Shown: in pieces, positions 63,103 to 64,000 of the stretch
Numbering within the stretch: position 1 is the first letter of the stretch
Layout: each line of letters opens with the position of its first letter
Source: an uncultured Christensenella sp.
Lineage (GTDB): Bacteria > Bacillota > Clostridia > Christensenellales > Borkfalkiaceae
Assembly (NCBI GenBank): GCA_910578565.1
Contig: CAJTQF010000006.1
Span: 1-64,000 of the forward strand
DNA length: 64,000 nt
Direction: 5' to 3'
Position numbers and translations under genes: made by a program
The notes under the pieces: model-generated
Database searches by the model: none
Told to the model about the DNA's origin: nothing
Seen by the model: the letters and a program-made list of their open reading frames with translations, nothing else

Positions 63103-63730
63103 TTATACCGTCATAAAGTCGCGTCGGCGTTCCCTTTCCGTTGCGGTTTCGGCAGAAAATAAGATTACGGTGCGCTGTCCGTTGAATTTTCCCGATTACA
63201 AAATAGAATATTTTTTAAATACCAAAAAGGACTGGCTTGACAAGGTAATTAAAAAGAATGCTGAAAAACTTTCCGCTAATGATGGTTTAATAAATCACCG
63301 TGAAATATATGTTGGCGGAAACAAATTTCCTTTGGTTTTTTCAAATAAAAACGCCGTTACTATTCAAGGCGTCTATGTTAAGAACTTGAAAGCCATAAAA
63401 AAAATTTTCATTTCTGCTTTCGGAGACGGTTTTTTGGATATAGTCGAAGATTTATCACAGCAGTTGGGTTTACGGGCGAACGGTTTTTTTATTAAATCGT
63501 ATAAGAGCAGATGGGGTTGTTGTGATAAAAGCGGCAATCTGTATTTTAACTGGATGCTTTTTATGCTGTCTCCCGAAATACAGAGATATGTTATAATACA
63601 CGAGTTGGCGCATTTGGTTTATTTTAACCATTCGGAAAAATTTTGGCGGCTTGTAGAAAAATATGAACCTGATTATAAGGCTATAAGAAAGCATTTGAAA
63701 ACTTTTGATTTTTTAACGCGCTTGTATTAA
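63089..63730 (+). CDS. YgjP-like (M48/DUF45) metallopeptidase
   Basis: 213 residues. The zinc motif HELAHLVYFNHSEKFW (HExxH plus a third His) lies near 170, and KSYKSRWGCCDKSGNLYFNW is the family signature before it. Substrate unknown; cytoplasmic, no signal peptide. Confidence 0.88.
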   Translation: MTAFNYTVIKSRRRSLSVAVSAENKITVRCPLNFPDYKIEYFLNTKKDWLDKVIKKNAEKLSANDGLINHREIYVGGNKFPLVFSNKNAVTIQGVYVKNLKAIKKIFISAFGDGFLDIVEDLSQQLGLRANGFFIKSYKSRWGCCDKSGNLYFNWMLFMLSPEIQRYVIIHELAHLVYFNHSEKFWRLVEKYEPDYKAIRKHLKTFDFLTRLY

Positions 63731-63748
63731 ATTCTGTTACTCTTTTGC

Positions 63749-63777
63749 TTGACTTAACAAAAACCTTGTTATATAAT
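63749..63777 (+). promoter_or_regulatory. Promoter for the leader peptide and downstream gene
   Basis: TTGACT (63749-63754) and TATAAT (63772-63777) are 17 bp apart, 19 bases before a short leader frame. Confidence 0.8.
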
Positions 63778-63795
63778 TTATAAGGTTAAGGAAAT

Positions 63796-63909
63796 ATGAA
63801 AAGCATTTTTAAGACAAATTTGGCATCGGATCATAATTTATTTGCTTTTAACGGCGGTTATTGTACCGACGAAAAATTCCGTTTTAATAATTTCGTTTTA
63901 TTTGACTGA
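63796..63909 (+). CDS. Candidate 37-residue leader peptide
   Basis: AAGG lies before the ATG. The peptide ends KFRFNNFVLFD in a U-rich stretch of mRNA; the stop codon lies inside the 5' arm of the following terminator stem. A ribosome near the stop would melt that stem. This is the layout of translation-coupled attenuation. The peptide matches no family I know. Confidence 0.55.
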   Translation: MKSIFKTNLASDHNLFAFNGGYCTDEKFRFNNFVLFD

Positions 63910-63936
63910 TTTATTTTTTAAATCAGTCTTTCTTTT
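63904..63936 (+). terminator. Attenuator-type terminator
   Basis: GACTGATTTA (63904-63913) pairs perfectly with TAAATCAGTC (63919-63928) over a 5-T loop and is followed by TTTCTTTT. It lies between the leader frame and the next gene. Confidence 0.75.
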
Positions 63937-63968
63937 AATTACAGAAAAATTTTTAAGGACTACGTTAA

Positions 63969-64000
63969 TGAAAAAAGTTTATTTGACTTTGCAAAACGGT
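63969..64000 (+). CDS. Start of a gene, possibly carA, cut by the window edge
   Basis: Only 10 codons are visible (MKKVYLTLQNG), with AAGGA before the ATG. The start resembles carbamoyl-phosphate synthase small subunits, but so short a piece cannot prove it. The leader-terminator before it would suit a pyrimidine biosynthesis gene. Confidence 0.4.

Noticed and set aside
1..64000. CRISPR array or cas genes
   Set aside because: No regularly spaced repeats with unique spacers and no Cas-like protein were seen; the HEPN protein stands alone.

Overview
The window comes from a low-to-moderate GC Gram-positive bacterium, most likely an uncultured member of the Clostridia (Bacillota). Reasons are the division and cell-wall (dcw) cluster layout, a MurE with the meso-diaminopimelate DNPR signature, RNase Y, Shine-Dalgarno sites of the AAGGAG type, and tRNA genes that encode their CCA ends. 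The clade is an inference; no rRNA or other marker settles it.

Region 1 (1-1072) holds the end of a Gln/Pro-rich protein of unknown function and a short spacer. Region 2 (1073-20286) is a 19.2-kb integrated element in the 3' half of a tRNA-Leu(CAA) gene, bounded by a 58-bp direct repeat. It carries a tyrosine integrase and an XRE repressor facing a consensus promoter set between 16-bp inverted repeats. A long rightward gene set follows: two large membrane-anchored extracytoplasmic proteins, a 68-residue membrane peptide that could be a coat protein, Lys-rich proteins starting MFGK, a DUF3850 protein, a DEDD exonuclease, a D12-class adenine methylase, a Zot-type ATPase, zinc-ribbon and winged-helix proteins, and a hairpin-rich non-coding stretch that may be an origin. 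I see no relaxase, type IV secretion genes, terminase, portal or HK97-type capsid. The Zot ATPase together with membrane-anchored proteins suggests an atypical, large filamentous-phage-like (inovirus-like) prophage, which is the most novel item here. Its right end carries AT-rich cargo: a HEPN-domain protein and a partner with a possible nuclease signature.

Region 3 (20386-31800) is chromosomal: polA-coaE, a frameshifted membrane-protein gene, a single-chain type IIG-like restriction-modification gene between ~140-bp direct repeats next to tRNA-Ser, an amidohydrolase, glutamate dehydrogenase, a TetR regulator with a clear palindromic operator, a frameshifted CPBP-type membrane protein gene and tRNA-Arg. 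Region 4 (31820-48007) is rpsT, murI and the dcw cluster (mraZ, rsmH, ftsL, ftsI, murE, mraY, murD, ftsW, murA, ftsQ, ftsA, ftsZ, murC). murF and murG are missing from their usual places, and a terminator plus a new promoter separates ftsA-ftsZ from the genes before them. Region 5 (48128-57203) is ftsK, rimO, pgsA, cinA, recA and nadE. Region 6 (57240-64000) has an HxlR regulator opposite a cupin, RNase Y, a flavodoxin, an unusual membrane-tethered PadR regulator, an acyl-ACP thioesterase, a YgjP-like metallopeptidase, and a leader peptide plus terminator ahead of a gene that looks like the start of carA.

Four genes appear broken or shifted at T homopolymers, and each is restored by one extra T. 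This is either real decay or slippage, or a systematic homopolymer error in the assembly.
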